Below, piece by piece: positions 47,834-57,585 of a DNA stretch of 64,000 nt. How positions within the stretch are numbered: the stretch's first letter is position 1; each line of letters starts with the position of its first letter. The notes beneath the pieces are model-generated. The model did not search any database. It saw only the letters and a program-made list of their open reading frames with translations, and was not told the DNA's origin. The DNA comes from Hyphococcus sp. Its GTDB lineage: Bacteria > Pseudomonadota > Alphaproteobacteria > Caulobacterales > Parvularculaceae. The stretch spans positions 1 to 64,000 of the forward strand of contig JAJFGB010000010.1 of NCBI GenBank assembly GCA_021776335.1, in the 5' to 3' direction. The position numbers and the translations under genes are program-made.

Positions 47834-47946
47834 GAACAGAAGTCCCCTGAGCGGCTCGTATCAAATCTAGTGTATTGGCGCTTGGCCTGCCCGTTAAGGT
47901 ATTCAGGCGCTTCGCGATACTTATCAAGGCCTTCGTTACGCGCGCG

Positions 47947-49284
47947 TTAACGTCCGTAGAGATCAAGCGCTGATTCGCCCGCGCCCGCATCAGCAATACC
48001 AATCGCTTCGGGCGTCAAAATGCCAACCGCAGCCAGAAGCCCATAGGCAGCCGCCTGGGCGTCATATTCGGCGCTCACAAGGGCGACTTCAGCATTTAGG
48101 AGCTCTTGTTCGGCGTCAAGCACATCGAGCGTCGTCCGGGCGCCGACCAGCGCTTCCTGAGTGACGCCTTCGAGCGCCAGCCGATTGGCCTCAGCAGCCG
48201 CAGTCGTGGAGACAATGATCGCGCGCGCAGCCACGAGCCGCTCCCAGGCCGCCGTCACCTGCGCTGTCGCCAGCCGTTCAGCCGCCGCCAGGCGGGACCG
48301 ATCGCTGGAATGGAGCGCTTTAGCTTCGCGCACGCGCGAATAATTTATGCCGCCCAGAAACAAAGGCACCGATGCACGGGCGCCATAGGCGAACTGTTCA
48401 TCACTATCAACGAAACTGCTGGGTTCTTCTGCGTACTGATAACCAGCGGTCAGGGAAACAGATGGCAACAGCGCACCGCGCGCTATCGAAACCTGGCGGC
48501 GGGAAATTTCCGATTGCTCGCGCGCGCCAATCACTGCTGGTGCGAACTCAAATGCCAGCGCTTGTGCAACGTCGAGCGTGTCCGGGAGTTCGGGTAAATA
48601 ATCGACCTTTTCAAGCTCGCCTGGCGCCTGCCCTACAAGCTGCGCATAGCCGGCGCGCGCCACTGCCAGATCGCCCAATGCTCGCGACAGCTCAGCACGC
48701 GCGCCGGCAAGACGCGCATCAGCCTGAGCGACATCGGTGCGCGTGATCTCGCCCACTTCAAAACGAACCGCCGCCATTTCCTGCTGGCGAAACAAGACAG
48801 CAACATTCTTGGTTGTTAATTCGTGCACGGCCTGATTGCGCTGGACATTAAAATAAGCGGTTGCAACATCGTTCAACACCTGTTGCTCGGTCGCGACAAG
48901 TTGAGCGCCGCCGGCGCGGACGCGCGCGCCCGCCTGTTTAATCGCATTGAAATTCCGGAAGCCGGTAAAAATCGGTTGCTCGGCATTTACGGCAGCGTTC
49001 AATGTGTTGAGGTCAGAATTGATTGTCTGCGGGGTTCCCGTAAAATTTGACGATTGCGTGCTGTCAACCTTGTTATAAGAGCCGGTCGCGGAAATTTGTG
49101 GCAGTGCGCCAGCCCATGCTTGCGCTTTTGCCTCACCGGTCGCTCTGAGGCGCGCCCGTTCAGCGCGAATGGTCGGATTGGTTTGATAGGCGAGCGACAG
49201 GGCATCCTGCAACGTCTCCGCCGCAGCAGGCGCACCGTGCACGAGCGGCGCACAGGCGATAAGACTCAACAAAAATACCCGCAC
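47947..49284 (-). CDS. TolC family outer-membrane channel
   Basis: 445 residues with a signal peptide (to about 22, PAAAE). Two OEP repeats; start ETLQDALSLAYQTNPTIRAERARL and later repeat of ALAFEFAPAVIGAREQSEISR. Forms the trimeric outer-membrane exit duct of type I secretion or efflux systems. Located between pcm and popZ, the usual place of tolC in the group. No cognate pump adjoins it. Confidence 0.9.
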   Translation of the reverse strand: MRVFLLSLIACAPLVHGAPAAAETLQDALSLAYQTNPTIRAERARLRATGEAKAQAWAGALPQISATGSYNKVDSTQSSNFTGTPQTINSDLNTLNAAVNAEQPIFTGFRNFNAIKQAGARVRAGGAQLVATEQQVLNDVATAYFNVQRNQAVHELTTKNVAVLFRQQEMAAVRFEVGEITRTDVAQADARLAGARAELSRALGDLAVARAGYAQLVGQAPGELEKVDYLPELPDTLDVAQALAFEFAPAVIGAREQSEISRRQVSIARGALLPSVSLTAGYQYAEEPSSFVDSDEQFAYGARASVPLFLGGINYSRVREAKALHSSDRSRLAAAERLATAQVTAAWERLVAARAIIVSTTAAAEANRLALEGVTQEALVGARTTLDVLDAEQELLNAEVALVSAEYDAQAAAYGLLAAVGILTPEAIGIADAGAGESALDLYGR

Positions 49285-49431
49285 TGATCGCTCCCTTTAC
49301 TCAAAGCGACATCCATATCGAAGTGGACATTACCCTAATATCTGCGACGACGCCTTAAAACATCGTCTAAGTTTGCCATTTTTTACAGAAATCAAGCGGA
49401 ATCGGCAGCTGTGACACCCCGGAATATACCG

Positions 49432-50085
49432 CTAAAACACGAATCTCTGTGGCGCTTCAAATCCCGGTGCAATCGACTGCGTCGATGCATCGAAATATTT
49501 GGTGCAAGCAAATGCATCCCCGCTGCGCCGATAGAGCACACCGCATGAAATGCCGTCTTCTCGCAAAATCGTTGCAAGACGTCCGCCATCTTTCAATTGC
49601 TGGAGCAAGGGCGAAGGCTCACGCGCAATCGCAGCGCCAACGAAGATCAGGTCAAACGGGCCCTGATCTTCAGCGCCTGCCCATGCATCACCTGTGATAA
49701 CAGCTGCATTGGTCTTGCCCAGCGATGTCAGGTTTTCCTGCGCCTTGCCGGCAAGTGCTTCATCGCTTTCCAGAGAGACGACCATTTCGGTCAGCTGGGC
49801 GAGGATCGCCGTCGAGTAACCGCTGCCGCAAAGCGCGTTCAAAACAAGGTCTGTCGGTCTCGGATCCGCAATCGCGGCCAGTTTTGAAAAATCCCGCGCG
49901 GTCAAAAGCAACCGGCCCGGCGCATATTCAATCTCACGCTCAACATAGGCCTGGTCGCGCAGCTCCACCGGCAAAAAGATTTCGCGGGGCGTTGTTTCCA
50001 TCGCCGCCTGCAAGCCCAGATCCGTCACATCATGTGGCCGGACCTGGCTTTCAACCATGTGTCGGCGTGCGGTTTCGAAGTCCAT
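49432..50085 (-). CDS. pcm: Protein-L-isoaspartate O-methyltransferase family
   Basis: 217 residues. N-terminal MDFETARRHMVESQVRPHDVTD matches alphaproteobacterial Pcm-type proteins. SAM fold: DLVLNALCGSGYSTAILAQLTEMVVSLE, where the usual DVGxGSG loop reads NALCGSG, a subtype change that may lower or alter activity. Normally upstream of tolC, as here. Role: repair of isoaspartyl residues, or a related methyl transfer. Confidence 0.8.
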   Translation of the reverse strand: MDFETARRHMVESQVRPHDVTDLGLQAAMETTPREIFLPVELRDQAYVEREIEYAPGRLLLTARDFSKLAAIADPRPTDLVLNALCGSGYSTAILAQLTEMVVSLESDEALAGKAQENLTSLGKTNAAVITGDAWAGAEDQGPFDLIFVGAAIAREPSPLLQQLKDGGRLATILREDGISCGVLYRRSGDAFACTKYFDASTQSIAPGFEAPQRFVF

Positions 50086-50231
50086 TGGCGCCTCTAATAT
50101 TCCAAAATCTCACCAGCGGCATACATCTCTGCGCCGGTCCGTGCAACGCGCCAAAAACACCTTTTGACCGGCGCTATCGCCCGCGCTATGAGGGCGGCCC
50201 ACTCGCGAGCCGTTTTTACGGCTTTTCGGAC

Positions 50232-50305
50232 GGCCACGTGGCGGAGTGGTTACGCAGCGGCCTGCAAAGCCGTGTACGCCGGTTCGATTCCGGCCGTGGC
50301 CTCCA
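50232..50305 (+). tRNA. tRNA-Cys (GCA)
   Basis: Acceptor stem GGCCACG pairs with CGTGGCC at 50295-50301; discriminator T, encoded CCA at 50303-50305. Anticodon GCA at 50264-50266 in a 7-nt loop with a 5-bp stem, and a T arm with GGTTCGATTCC. Full cloverleaf can be drawn. Confidence 0.93.
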
Positions 50306-50548
50306 TTTTCGCGGCATTCTGGCCGCCCATAGGCCAACCGTGGCTTATATGCGACGGATAATGCCAAAACCTCTATTTCAAGGCCATGTTAGCGCCCGCG
50401 CGTTAACCATGATGTTATGATCCCCCATTAGCGTTGTCTCGGTGTGAAGCTGTCGTTCATCGCATGCTCGGAACTGCCCGCCGATTGGGGCTTGCAGTCC
50501 TCCGACGCAGCAGACAAGTAACGCTGAAAGAAAAAATAAGGGGCCGGC

Positions 50549-52012
50549 ATGCGTTCGCCAATTATCTCGGTTACAAAATCTGCACGCTTCGGCGGCGTTG
50601 CGTTCATTGCATTGATCGCCGCGTCTTGCGCCAGCGTTGATACAGAACTCCTGGAAGCGCAGCTCCCGGATATTCCATCTCAATGGACCGCCGACAGTGA
50701 AGCGGCGACGGCGCCAACCGGCGACTGGGTCGCTTCCTTTGATGACGACAATCTGCGCGGCCTTATTTCTGAGGCAATCGAAAACAACAACGACCTGCTC
50801 ACGGCCGCTTCAGCGCTCGAACAGGCACGCGCCGGCGCCAAGATTTCCAGAGCTGATCTGCTGCCATCACTCACCGCAAATTTTAACGCCGGTCGCAATG
50901 CCGTTGTCACCAACCCCACGACCGCCGCGCAAGCCGGCGGCAGCGGCGGCGGCAGCAGCCGCCTTTACATCAACAATTATTCTCTCGGCGGCCAATTAAG
51001 ATGGGAACTCGATCTTTGGGGCCGCCTCACCGATGAAACTCGGGCCTCATACAAAGATGCCTCCGCGGCTTACGCCGATCTGGCAGCAACACAGCTTTCC
51101 ATCGCCGCACGGGTTTCCCAGGCCTGGTTCTCCCTTATTGAAGCGCGCCAGCAGCGTGAGCTTGCCGAACGCGACGTGGTTGCGCGCGAAAGCAATCTCC
51201 GCGTCACCGACCGGCGCTATGATCGCGGTGTCGCTTCAAGCCTTGACGTTCGCTTGTCGCGTTCGGCGCTTGGATCAAGCCGCGCCAGCCTGGCGCTGCG
51301 CCAGCGGCTGGAACTGGAGGCATCGCGCAGTCTGGAAGTTTTGCTCGGGCGCTATCCCGCCGCCGAACTGCAGGCCGCTGAGGCACTGCCAAATCTGCCG
51401 TCGCTTGCCGGCGCTGGCGCGCCTGGCGATCTCCTTGCCCGGCGGCCCGATCTCATTGCCGCAGAATCCCGCATGACAGCAGCGGGCCTTCGCGCCCGCG
51501 CTGCGCGCAAACAATTGCTGCCGCAGATCACGTTGACGTCGCAAATTGGTACTTCCGGCCCGGTTATCGCAGATTTGATCGATCCTGAACGCCTTGCGGG
51601 CAACCTCATCAGCGGCATTGCACAGCCGCTCTTTCAGGGCGGACGGTTGCGTTACAACTCCAAGCGCGCGCGGGCGGCGGCGCAATCCTCGCTTTATAAC
51701 TACGCGCAAACCGTCCTGACGGCCTATGAAGAGGCGGAAAACGCGCTCGCGGCGGAAGCCCTCCTGGCGGTCCGCGAAGACGCTTTGCGCCTCGCCTTTG
51801 AAGAGGCCGCAGCAGCTGAAGAATTGACCGAACGGCGCTATGCCAGCGGCGCATCGACAATTTTTAACCTTTTGGACGCTCAGACCCGTCGTATTTCGGC
51901 TGAGAGCCAATATATCCAGTCACAACAGCAACGCGTATCCAACCGTGTGCAGCTTTACCTTGCGATAGGCGGGGACTTCCTGACCGAGGCAAAGCTGGCG
52001 GCGCTTGAGTAA
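50549..52012 (+). CDS. RND outer-membrane lipoprotein, NodT type
   Basis: 487 residues. Lipoprotein signal with Cys27 in LIAASCAS. OEP-type outer-membrane factor with two repeat halves, including WRELDLWGRLTDETRA-type motif (RWELDLWGRL at about residue 152) and LDVRLSRSALGSSRA. The exit duct of the tripartite pump encoded with the next two genes on the same strand (24 bp and 4 bp gaps). Confidence 0.9.
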   Translation: MRSPIISVTKSARFGGVAFIALIAASCASVDTELLEAQLPDIPSQWTADSEAATAPTGDWVASFDDDNLRGLISEAIENNNDLLTAASALEQARAGAKISRADLLPSLTANFNAGRNAVVTNPTTAAQAGGSGGGSSRLYINNYSLGGQLRWELDLWGRLTDETRASYKDASAAYADLAATQLSIAARVSQAWFSLIEARQQRELAERDVVARESNLRVTDRRYDRGVASSLDVRLSRSALGSSRASLALRQRLELEASRSLEVLLGRYPAAELQAAEALPNLPSLAGAGAPGDLLARRPDLIAAESRMTAAGLRARAARKQLLPQITLTSQIGTSGPVIADLIDPERLAGNLISGIAQPLFQGGRLRYNSKRARAAAQSSLYNYAQTVLTAYEEAENALAAEALLAVREDALRLAFEEAAAAEELTERRYASGASTIFNLLDAQTRRISAESQYIQSQQQRVSNRVQLYLAIGGDFLTEAKLAALE

Positions 52013-52036
52013 AACACCGGAGAGTAAGAAGGGGCT

Positions 52037-53308
52037 ATGTTTCGTAAGTTTTTCACGCTGATAGCGACAGCGGGCGTACTTTTAGGCGGGGTCGGGTTCA
52101 TCGCATTCATGGGCGCGCTACGCCCTGAGGTCGAAGCTCAAGAGCCGCAAATCACACCGCCCACCGTTTTCTACACCGTCGCCAAACCACAATCGGTAAC
52201 GCTAGACGTTACAACACAAGGTGAAGTTCGACCTCGCACGGATATCAGCCTGACGAGCCAGGTGTCCGGCCGTGTCGAGAAGACAGCAAACGCATTTGTC
52301 GACGGTGGCGCCTTTAACAAAGGCGATCTGCTGATCAAAATCGAAGATGCGGATTACCGCCTTCAGGTCACCAGCGCACGGGCGCGCGTCGCGCAGGCGC
52401 AGGAAACTCTAAGCCGTGAGCAAGCCGAATCCGATCTCGCCAGCCAGGATTTCGAGGAGCTGGGCATCGGCGGCGATGCATCTGATCTAACGCTGCGCAA
52501 GCCGCAGCTGGCGCAAGCGCGCGCGAATTACGAAGCCGCGGTGGCCGATCAGAGCGCGGCGCAGTTAAACCTCGATCGCACCGAAATCCGCGCGCCGTTC
52601 CAGGGCCGCGTACGCCAGCGTCTTTCAGGGCCTGGTCAGTTTGTGTCTCCGGGCGCGCAGCTCGGCACCATATTCTCAACTGATGTCGTCGAAATCAGAC
52701 TGCCGCTTACGGATAATGATCTTGCCAAACTTGGCCTGTCCGTGGCGTTTTTTGAAACCGAGGACAATGCGGGGCCGCCTGTCGCGTTGTCGGCGATTAT
52801 CGCCGGCGCACCCCATGGCTGGACCGGGCGCATCGCCCGCACAGACGGCGCCATTGATCCTGCGACCCGGCAGGTATCGGCGATCGCCGTTGTTGACGAC
52901 CCCTATGGCGCCGGCGCTGATGGCGATACGCCGCTCGCCGTGGGCCTCTTCGTTGATGCGCGCATCGAAGGACGCCCCTATGAGGGCGCGTTCATCCTGC
53001 CGCGCTCGGCGCTTTATGGCGCCGATATTATGTACGTTGTCTCTGGAGACGACACGCTTGAGCAACGACAAGTGCGTGTGGTCGCCAGCGCGCGCAATAC
53101 AGTGACAATTGCGGGCGGCATCGAAGGTGGCGAACGCGTCGTCACATCGCCGCTTCGCGGCGCCGGCAATGGCGACAAGGTCGCGCCCACCGATCCCAAT
53201 CAGAACACGGGATCAACGATAGGCGATGAAGACGCCGCGATCGCAGAAGGCATTGACGATCGCGCAACAGCGGCTGAAGCCGCCGAGGCGATTGAGGGAA
53301 GAGGATAA
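52037..53308 (+). CDS. RND periplasmic adaptor (MFP)
   Basis: 423 residues. N-terminal membrane anchor (about 5-28), then the lipoyl halves (GEVRPRTDISLTSQVSGRVEK and LIKIEDADYRLQV), coiled-coil hairpin (about 115-185), beta-barrel, and membrane-proximal domain. Acidic, Ala-rich tail (about 390-423). Joins inner-membrane pump to NodT-type channel. Substrate unknown; no regulator is adjacent. Confidence 0.92.
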   Translation: MFRKFFTLIATAGVLLGGVGFIAFMGALRPEVEAQEPQITPPTVFYTVAKPQSVTLDVTTQGEVRPRTDISLTSQVSGRVEKTANAFVDGGAFNKGDLLIKIEDADYRLQVTSARARVAQAQETLSREQAESDLASQDFEELGIGGDASDLTLRKPQLAQARANYEAAVADQSAAQLNLDRTEIRAPFQGRVRQRLSGPGQFVSPGAQLGTIFSTDVVEIRLPLTDNDLAKLGLSVAFFETEDNAGPPVALSAIIAGAPHGWTGRIARTDGAIDPATRQVSAIAVVDDPYGAGADGDTPLAVGLFVDARIEGRPYEGAFILPRSALYGADIMYVVSGDDTLEQRQVRVVASARNTVTIAGGIEGGERVVTSPLRGAGNGDKVAPTDPNQNTGSTIGDEDAAIAEGIDDRATAAEAAEAIEGRG

Positions 53309-53312
53309 AAAC

Positions 53313-56300
53313 GTGGGCGGTTTGATTTCCTGGTGGTCAAAAAACGGCGTTGCCGCGAATCTGTTGATGATCGCCATATTGGTCACCGGCGCGATGGCGT
53401 TTTTACGCCTTGAACGTGAGGTTTTTCCAAGCGCGACATTTAACGGCGCAACGGTTTCTGTTATCTGGCCCGGCGCCAGCCCGCGCGATGTTGAAGACCA
53501 GATCATCTTGCGGGTCGAAGAGGCCATCTCCGATATTGACGGCATCGTCCATGTTGACGCCACCGCGCGCGATGGACTTGCCACAATCAACATCGAAGGC
53601 AAGGACACCGTCGATCAGACCGGTTTTTTGAACGAAATCAAAAACCGCGTTGACGGCATTTCGACTTTTCCGTCCGACGCCTTTCCGCCAGTCGTTCAAC
53701 TCTGGCGCACCCAGGACGGCGCCATGTTTATGGGGCTTTATGGCGACCTTTCCGAACGCGAACTCAATCGCCTGGCGCGAAAACTTCGCGACGAGCTTGC
53801 CCAGGTGCCTAATGGCTCACCGCTGATCAATCTATGGGGCGAAAGCAAGGAAGAGGTTTCCATTGAGGTCTCCGAAGCAGCGCTGCGCCGCTATGGCCTG
53901 ACCTTTGACGATGTTGCACGCGCCGTGCGCGGCTCATCGGTCAATTTGTCAGGCGGTCAGGTCCGCACTGATACAGGCAATGTCGCCATTGGCGTGCGCT
54001 CCCTCGCCGATACGCAGGAAGAATTTGAAGCGATTGTCATACGCCAGCAGGAGAGCGGCTCAGTCGTCCGCGTGCGCGATGTGGCGACCGTCATCGACGG
54101 GTTTGAAGATCGCAAACAAAAACGCATGCTCAACGGCCAGCCGGCAATCCTGATGCAGGTTGTGGCGCCGGACGACCTCAACATTGTCAAGCTGTCACGT
54201 TCCATCAATGACTGGGTTGCTGAAAAGAACGAAGAGTTGGGCGATACCGCGCAACTTTACGTCTGGTTCGACACGTCGGACATTTATTTCGCCAGGATGG
54301 AACTCGTTTCATCAAACGCCGCCATCGGCCTTGTCCTTGTGCTTATTATCCTGCTGTTGTTCCTTAGGCCCACGGTGGCGTTCTGGGTAACAGCCGGCAT
54401 CGCCGTTTCTTTTGCCGGCGCCTTTATATTCATGCCGGTGACCGGCGTGTCGCTGAACATGCTGTCTCTCTTTGCGTTTCTTCTGGTGATCGGGGTCGTT
54501 GTCGACGACGCCATTATTGTCGGCGAGAGCATTCACAATCAGGTCGAGGAAGGAAACGCCAAGGGCGTCGAGGCTTCCATTATCGGCACGCAGCTCATCG
54601 CCAAACCGGTTTTGTTCGCTGTCATCACCACCATGATCGCCTTCATGCCCTGGCTTTTTATCTCCGGCGGCACAGCCCAATTCACCAAACACATCACGTT
54701 GACGATTATTTTTGCCCTGACGTTTTCTCTGGTCGAATGTTTTTTCATTTTACCGTCTCACCTGGCGCATATGAAAGCCCAGAACAAAGACGGCGTTTAC
54801 TACCGCCTGCAGGCTGTTTTTTCTGAAGGCCTCATGACAGTCGCTGATCATGTCTACCGCCCAATCGTGACGATGGCGGTCAAAGCACGCTATATTACCG
54901 CTGCGCTCTTCACAGTCGCTTTTGCAGTCGCGGTTGCGCTGATGGCGCAAGGCTGGGTGAGTTTTAAATTCAGCCCTGAAGTCCAAAGCACATTTATTTC
55001 ACTGGAAGTGCGTCTGCCGGAAGGCTCGTCTTTCGCCCGCAGCGTCCAGATTTACGATGAAGTGCAAGCCGGCGCCCTGCGCATGAAAGAAAAAATGGGT
55101 CAGGTAAAGGGCGAAGACTATGTAAAGTCGATCTATGTGCGCGCCGACGAGGGTCAGGTGACGTCTTATATGACCATCATCGATTCCGATAAGCGCAAGG
55201 AATCCGCCGAAGACGCCGCTGAAATGTTTCGCGACGAAGTTGGCGCTATTCCCGATGCGGAAGAAATCAATATCGGCTATACGATCAATAATAGCGGCCC
55301 CGACCTGTCTTTCGGTATTGAGGCCGACGAGCTTGAAGAGCTACGCCTCGCAACGCTCGACGTTCAAAACTACCTGAACACCCTGCCCGGCGTTTATGAT
55401 GTCCGCAATAACCTTCAATCCGCGACGGACGAGCTGCGCATCGAGTTAAAGCCCGGCGCCGAACGCTTTGGCCTGACGCTCGCCGACGTCTCCCGCCAGG
55501 TGCGCCAGGCATTTTTTGGCGAGGAAGTTCAGCGCCTGCCGCGTGAAGGCCAGGATGTAAGGGTGATGGTGCGTTATCCGTCAGCGGCCAGAAGCTCACT
55601 GACAACCCTCGATAATATGCGCATTCGCACCGCCGACGGCCGCGAAGTTGCCCTGCAAGCCGTCGCGCAAGCCTCATTCGAGCCAAGCTATAAACGTGTC
55701 GAACGCCGGGACCGCAAACGGGCGGCACGCATATCAGGAGAGTTGCGCGAAGGCGTTGATCGCGCAGCGGTCATGAAAAGCTTCCGCGAGGAATTTGTCC
55801 CTGAATGGGAGCGCCGACATCCGGAAGCAGCGCTCGCGCAACGCGGCGATCAGGAAGCGCAAGCTGAATTCCTTGCAGAGTTCCTGTCGCTTTACGCCAT
55901 CGCGCTATTTGCCATGTATATGTTGCTCGCGATTGCCTTCAGTTCCTACTGGCAGCCAATGCTGATCATGACGGCCATTCCCTTCGGCTTTATGGGCGCG
56001 ATGTTTGGGCACTTTTTGTTCGGCATTGATTTCGCGCTGTTTTCATTCTTCGGCGTTGGCGCCGCCGCCGGCGTTGTCGTCAACGATAATCTTGTGCTGA
56101 TCGATTATGTGAACCGTCTGCGCGCCAATGGCGAAGGCGCGCTTGCAGCCCTGGTCAAAGCCGGGGTCGGCCGCTTCCGCCCGATCATATTGACCTCGAT
56201 CACAACCTTTATTGGCTTGCTGCCAATCATGTTCGAAAACTCAACGGACGCGCAATTCCTCAAGCCCACCGTTGTGGCGCTCGCCTTTGGCGTTTTCTTC

Positions 56301-56543
56301 GCCACCAGCGTCACCCTGATCTTCGTGCCCGCAATGTACGCTGTCGGAGCGGATATCGCCCGGTTCTATCGCTGGGCCTGGACCGGTGAAAAACAGCTTG
56401 GGATTGGCGATGGCGCTTCCCGGGAGAGCGATTTTGAAGAACATCGCACCGAGTTATCGTCAGAGTTTCCGGAGGATTTGCATGAGCATGCGACCGTTGA
56501 TGGAAAGCGCCGGCGCAACCCGCTTTGGGGCCCTGCCGAGTAA
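53313..56543 (+). CDS. RND efflux permease (AcrB/hydrophobe type)
   Basis: 1076 residues from GTG 53313, with AGAGGA eight bases upstream; the same frame reads back to 53226, overlapping the adaptor gene, but without a fitting N-terminus. Twelve membrane helices; the loop VEDQIILRVEEAISDIDGI and the helix-4 stretch LSLFAFLLVIGVVVDDAIIVGESIHN with the Asp pair for proton relay. Third of a three-gene operon. Resembles the AcrB/MdtF superfamily but closer to uncharacterised alphaproteobacterial pumps. Confidence 0.92.
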   Translation: MGGLISWWSKNGVAANLLMIAILVTGAMAFLRLEREVFPSATFNGATVSVIWPGASPRDVEDQIILRVEEAISDIDGIVHVDATARDGLATINIEGKDTVDQTGFLNEIKNRVDGISTFPSDAFPPVVQLWRTQDGAMFMGLYGDLSERELNRLARKLRDELAQVPNGSPLINLWGESKEEVSIEVSEAALRRYGLTFDDVARAVRGSSVNLSGGQVRTDTGNVAIGVRSLADTQEEFEAIVIRQQESGSVVRVRDVATVIDGFEDRKQKRMLNGQPAILMQVVAPDDLNIVKLSRSINDWVAEKNEELGDTAQLYVWFDTSDIYFARMELVSSNAAIGLVLVLIILLLFLRPTVAFWVTAGIAVSFAGAFIFMPVTGVSLNMLSLFAFLLVIGVVVDDAIIVGESIHNQVEEGNAKGVEASIIGTQLIAKPVLFAVITTMIAFMPWLFISGGTAQFTKHITLTIIFALTFSLVECFFILPSHLAHMKAQNKDGVYYRLQAVFSEGLMTVADHVYRPIVTMAVKARYITAALFTVAFAVAVALMAQGWVSFKFSPEVQSTFISLEVRLPEGSSFARSVQIYDEVQAGALRMKEKMGQVKGEDYVKSIYVRADEGQVTSYMTIIDSDKRKESAEDAAEMFRDEVGAIPDAEEINIGYTINNSGPDLSFGIEADELEELRLATLDVQNYLNTLPGVYDVRNNLQSATDELRIELKPGAERFGLTLADVSRQVRQAFFGEEVQRLPREGQDVRVMVRYPSAARSSLTTLDNMRIRTADGREVALQAVAQASFEPSYKRVERRDRKRAARISGELREGVDRAAVMKSFREEFVPEWERRHPEAALAQRGDQEAQAEFLAEFLSLYAIALFAMYMLLAIAFSSYWQPMLIMTAIPFGFMGAMFGHFLFGIDFALFSFFGVGAAAGVVVNDNLVLIDYVNRLRANGEGALAALVKAGVGRFRPIILTSITTFIGLLPIMFENSTDAQFLKPTVVALAFGVFFATSVTLIFVPAMYAVGADIARFYRWAWTGEKQLGIGDGASRESDFEEHRTELSSEFPEDLHEHATVDGKRRRNPLWGPAE

Positions 56544-56551
56544 AAATTGAC

Positions 56552-56602
56552 TTGGCGCATTTTCCGGAAAAGTGTGAAGCGGTTTTCCGATAAGAAATGC
56601 GC
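56552..56602. repeat. Dispersed intergenic repeat, copy 2
   Basis: Starts 8 bp after the RND permease stop. Reverse complement of the element at 1877-1926 with about 85 % identity by eye over 50 bp; includes TTTTCCGGAAAAGTGTGAAG and CGGTTTTCCGATAAG. Confidence 0.65.
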
Positions 56603-56947
56603 AAAAGAATGAATCTCGGCGTTTTTGAACGGTAAACCGGGAGCCACTTTACCTAAAAAACGCCCGGGTCTGTTAACCTTATGTTAAGACCTTGATGAGA
56701 CCTTAACGTTGTCTTCTCCCGAGAAGATACCCCACCATACCCCACGACAGTGAGTAGCGGTCGCGTTCTCCCCCAAGGCGCGACCGTCTCGCTATTAGAC
56801 CTTTTCATCGGCCAATATCGCCGAAAGGCGCCGATTTTCAGGGCATTTGGCCTTTGCAGCTGGAAGAGGCGAAAAGTTTGCCGCAGCCCGAAAAAGACGG
56901 TGGATTCGCTTTCAGGGCTTTGCTATATCCCCCGCTCCCAACGGCAT

Positions 56948-57023
56948 TCCCCGATAGCTCAGTTGGTAGAGCAGCTGACTGTTAATCAGCTTGTCGCTGG
57001 TTCGAGTCCAGCTCGGGGAGCCA
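56948..57023 (+). tRNA. tRNA-Asn (GTT)
   Basis: Acceptor TCCCCGA pairs with TCGGGGA at 57013-57019; discriminator G; CCA encoded at 57021-57023. Anticodon GTT at 56981-56983, loop CTGTTAA, and T arm GGTTCGAGTCC. It marks the left side of the accessory region that reaches the window end. Confidence 0.95.
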
Positions 57024-57585
57024 TTATTCAACGCACTTTCAACAGCGCGCGCCTGCGCGTTTCGCGTCAGCAGCGCACTTTAAATTCCGGAGGCATCCGG
57101 ACGGCGCCATCGCAGTTTTGTGGTTACAGATCACGCCTGCTCTTCTCACCAGCGTAAATTCTGTCTTCGAGTCGGCGCCGAACTACAACATCCTATGATA
57201 CATTAGAGTCTGTACTATTATTCATCTTGGCAATGCCAGAGGATCATTTTATAAGCTGAGTCGCAGGGGGAGACCGCCGCATAGCCCTGCCGGGGGCGCC
57301 GAAACCCTCCCTCCCAGGGTTCTCTCTCAAACGCACTCGGCAAGGCATGCGGCGGCATTCCTCTTTTTTCCACAGCGCAAAGACCTGGCCCCGCCCTCAA
57401 TGATGAGCAGGCGCCGTATCGCACCGCTGCCGGGCAAGCCCTCGCCATTTCAAAAAGTTAATCGCCGAAAAGCCCCGTTTCCAGCGATTGCCTATTGCCT
57501 CACAGGCTCACCCGGATATAATGAACCGTAGTTTTTAATACTATGTTACATAGTATCACCTCAAAACCCGAATCCGGAGGCGCCC
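57024..57585. other. Intergenic region after tRNA-Asn
   Basis: Contains no credible gene. A 76-codon frame on the minus strand (57218-57448) lies over a GC-rich tract and is rejected. The segment includes a TTTTTT stretch near 57364 and ends with a perfect palindrome just before the next gene. The absence of an integrase leaves the island origin open. Confidence 0.45.
57538..57556. promoter_or_regulatory. Palindromic operator candidate
   Basis: Perfect inverted repeat ATACTATG-TTA-CATAGTAT, 30 bp upstream of the GTG at 57586. It is the size and shape expected for a dimeric winged-helix regulator, and two GntR proteins are encoded downstream. Confidence 0.55.

Noticed and set aside
55285-55728. 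147-codon minus-strand frame in the RND permease
   Set aside because: Arg-rich shadow of a conserved pump gene.
57218-57448. 76-codon minus-strand frame after tRNA-Asn
   Set aside because: Composition is that of a GC-rich non-coding tract; no domain or start signal.
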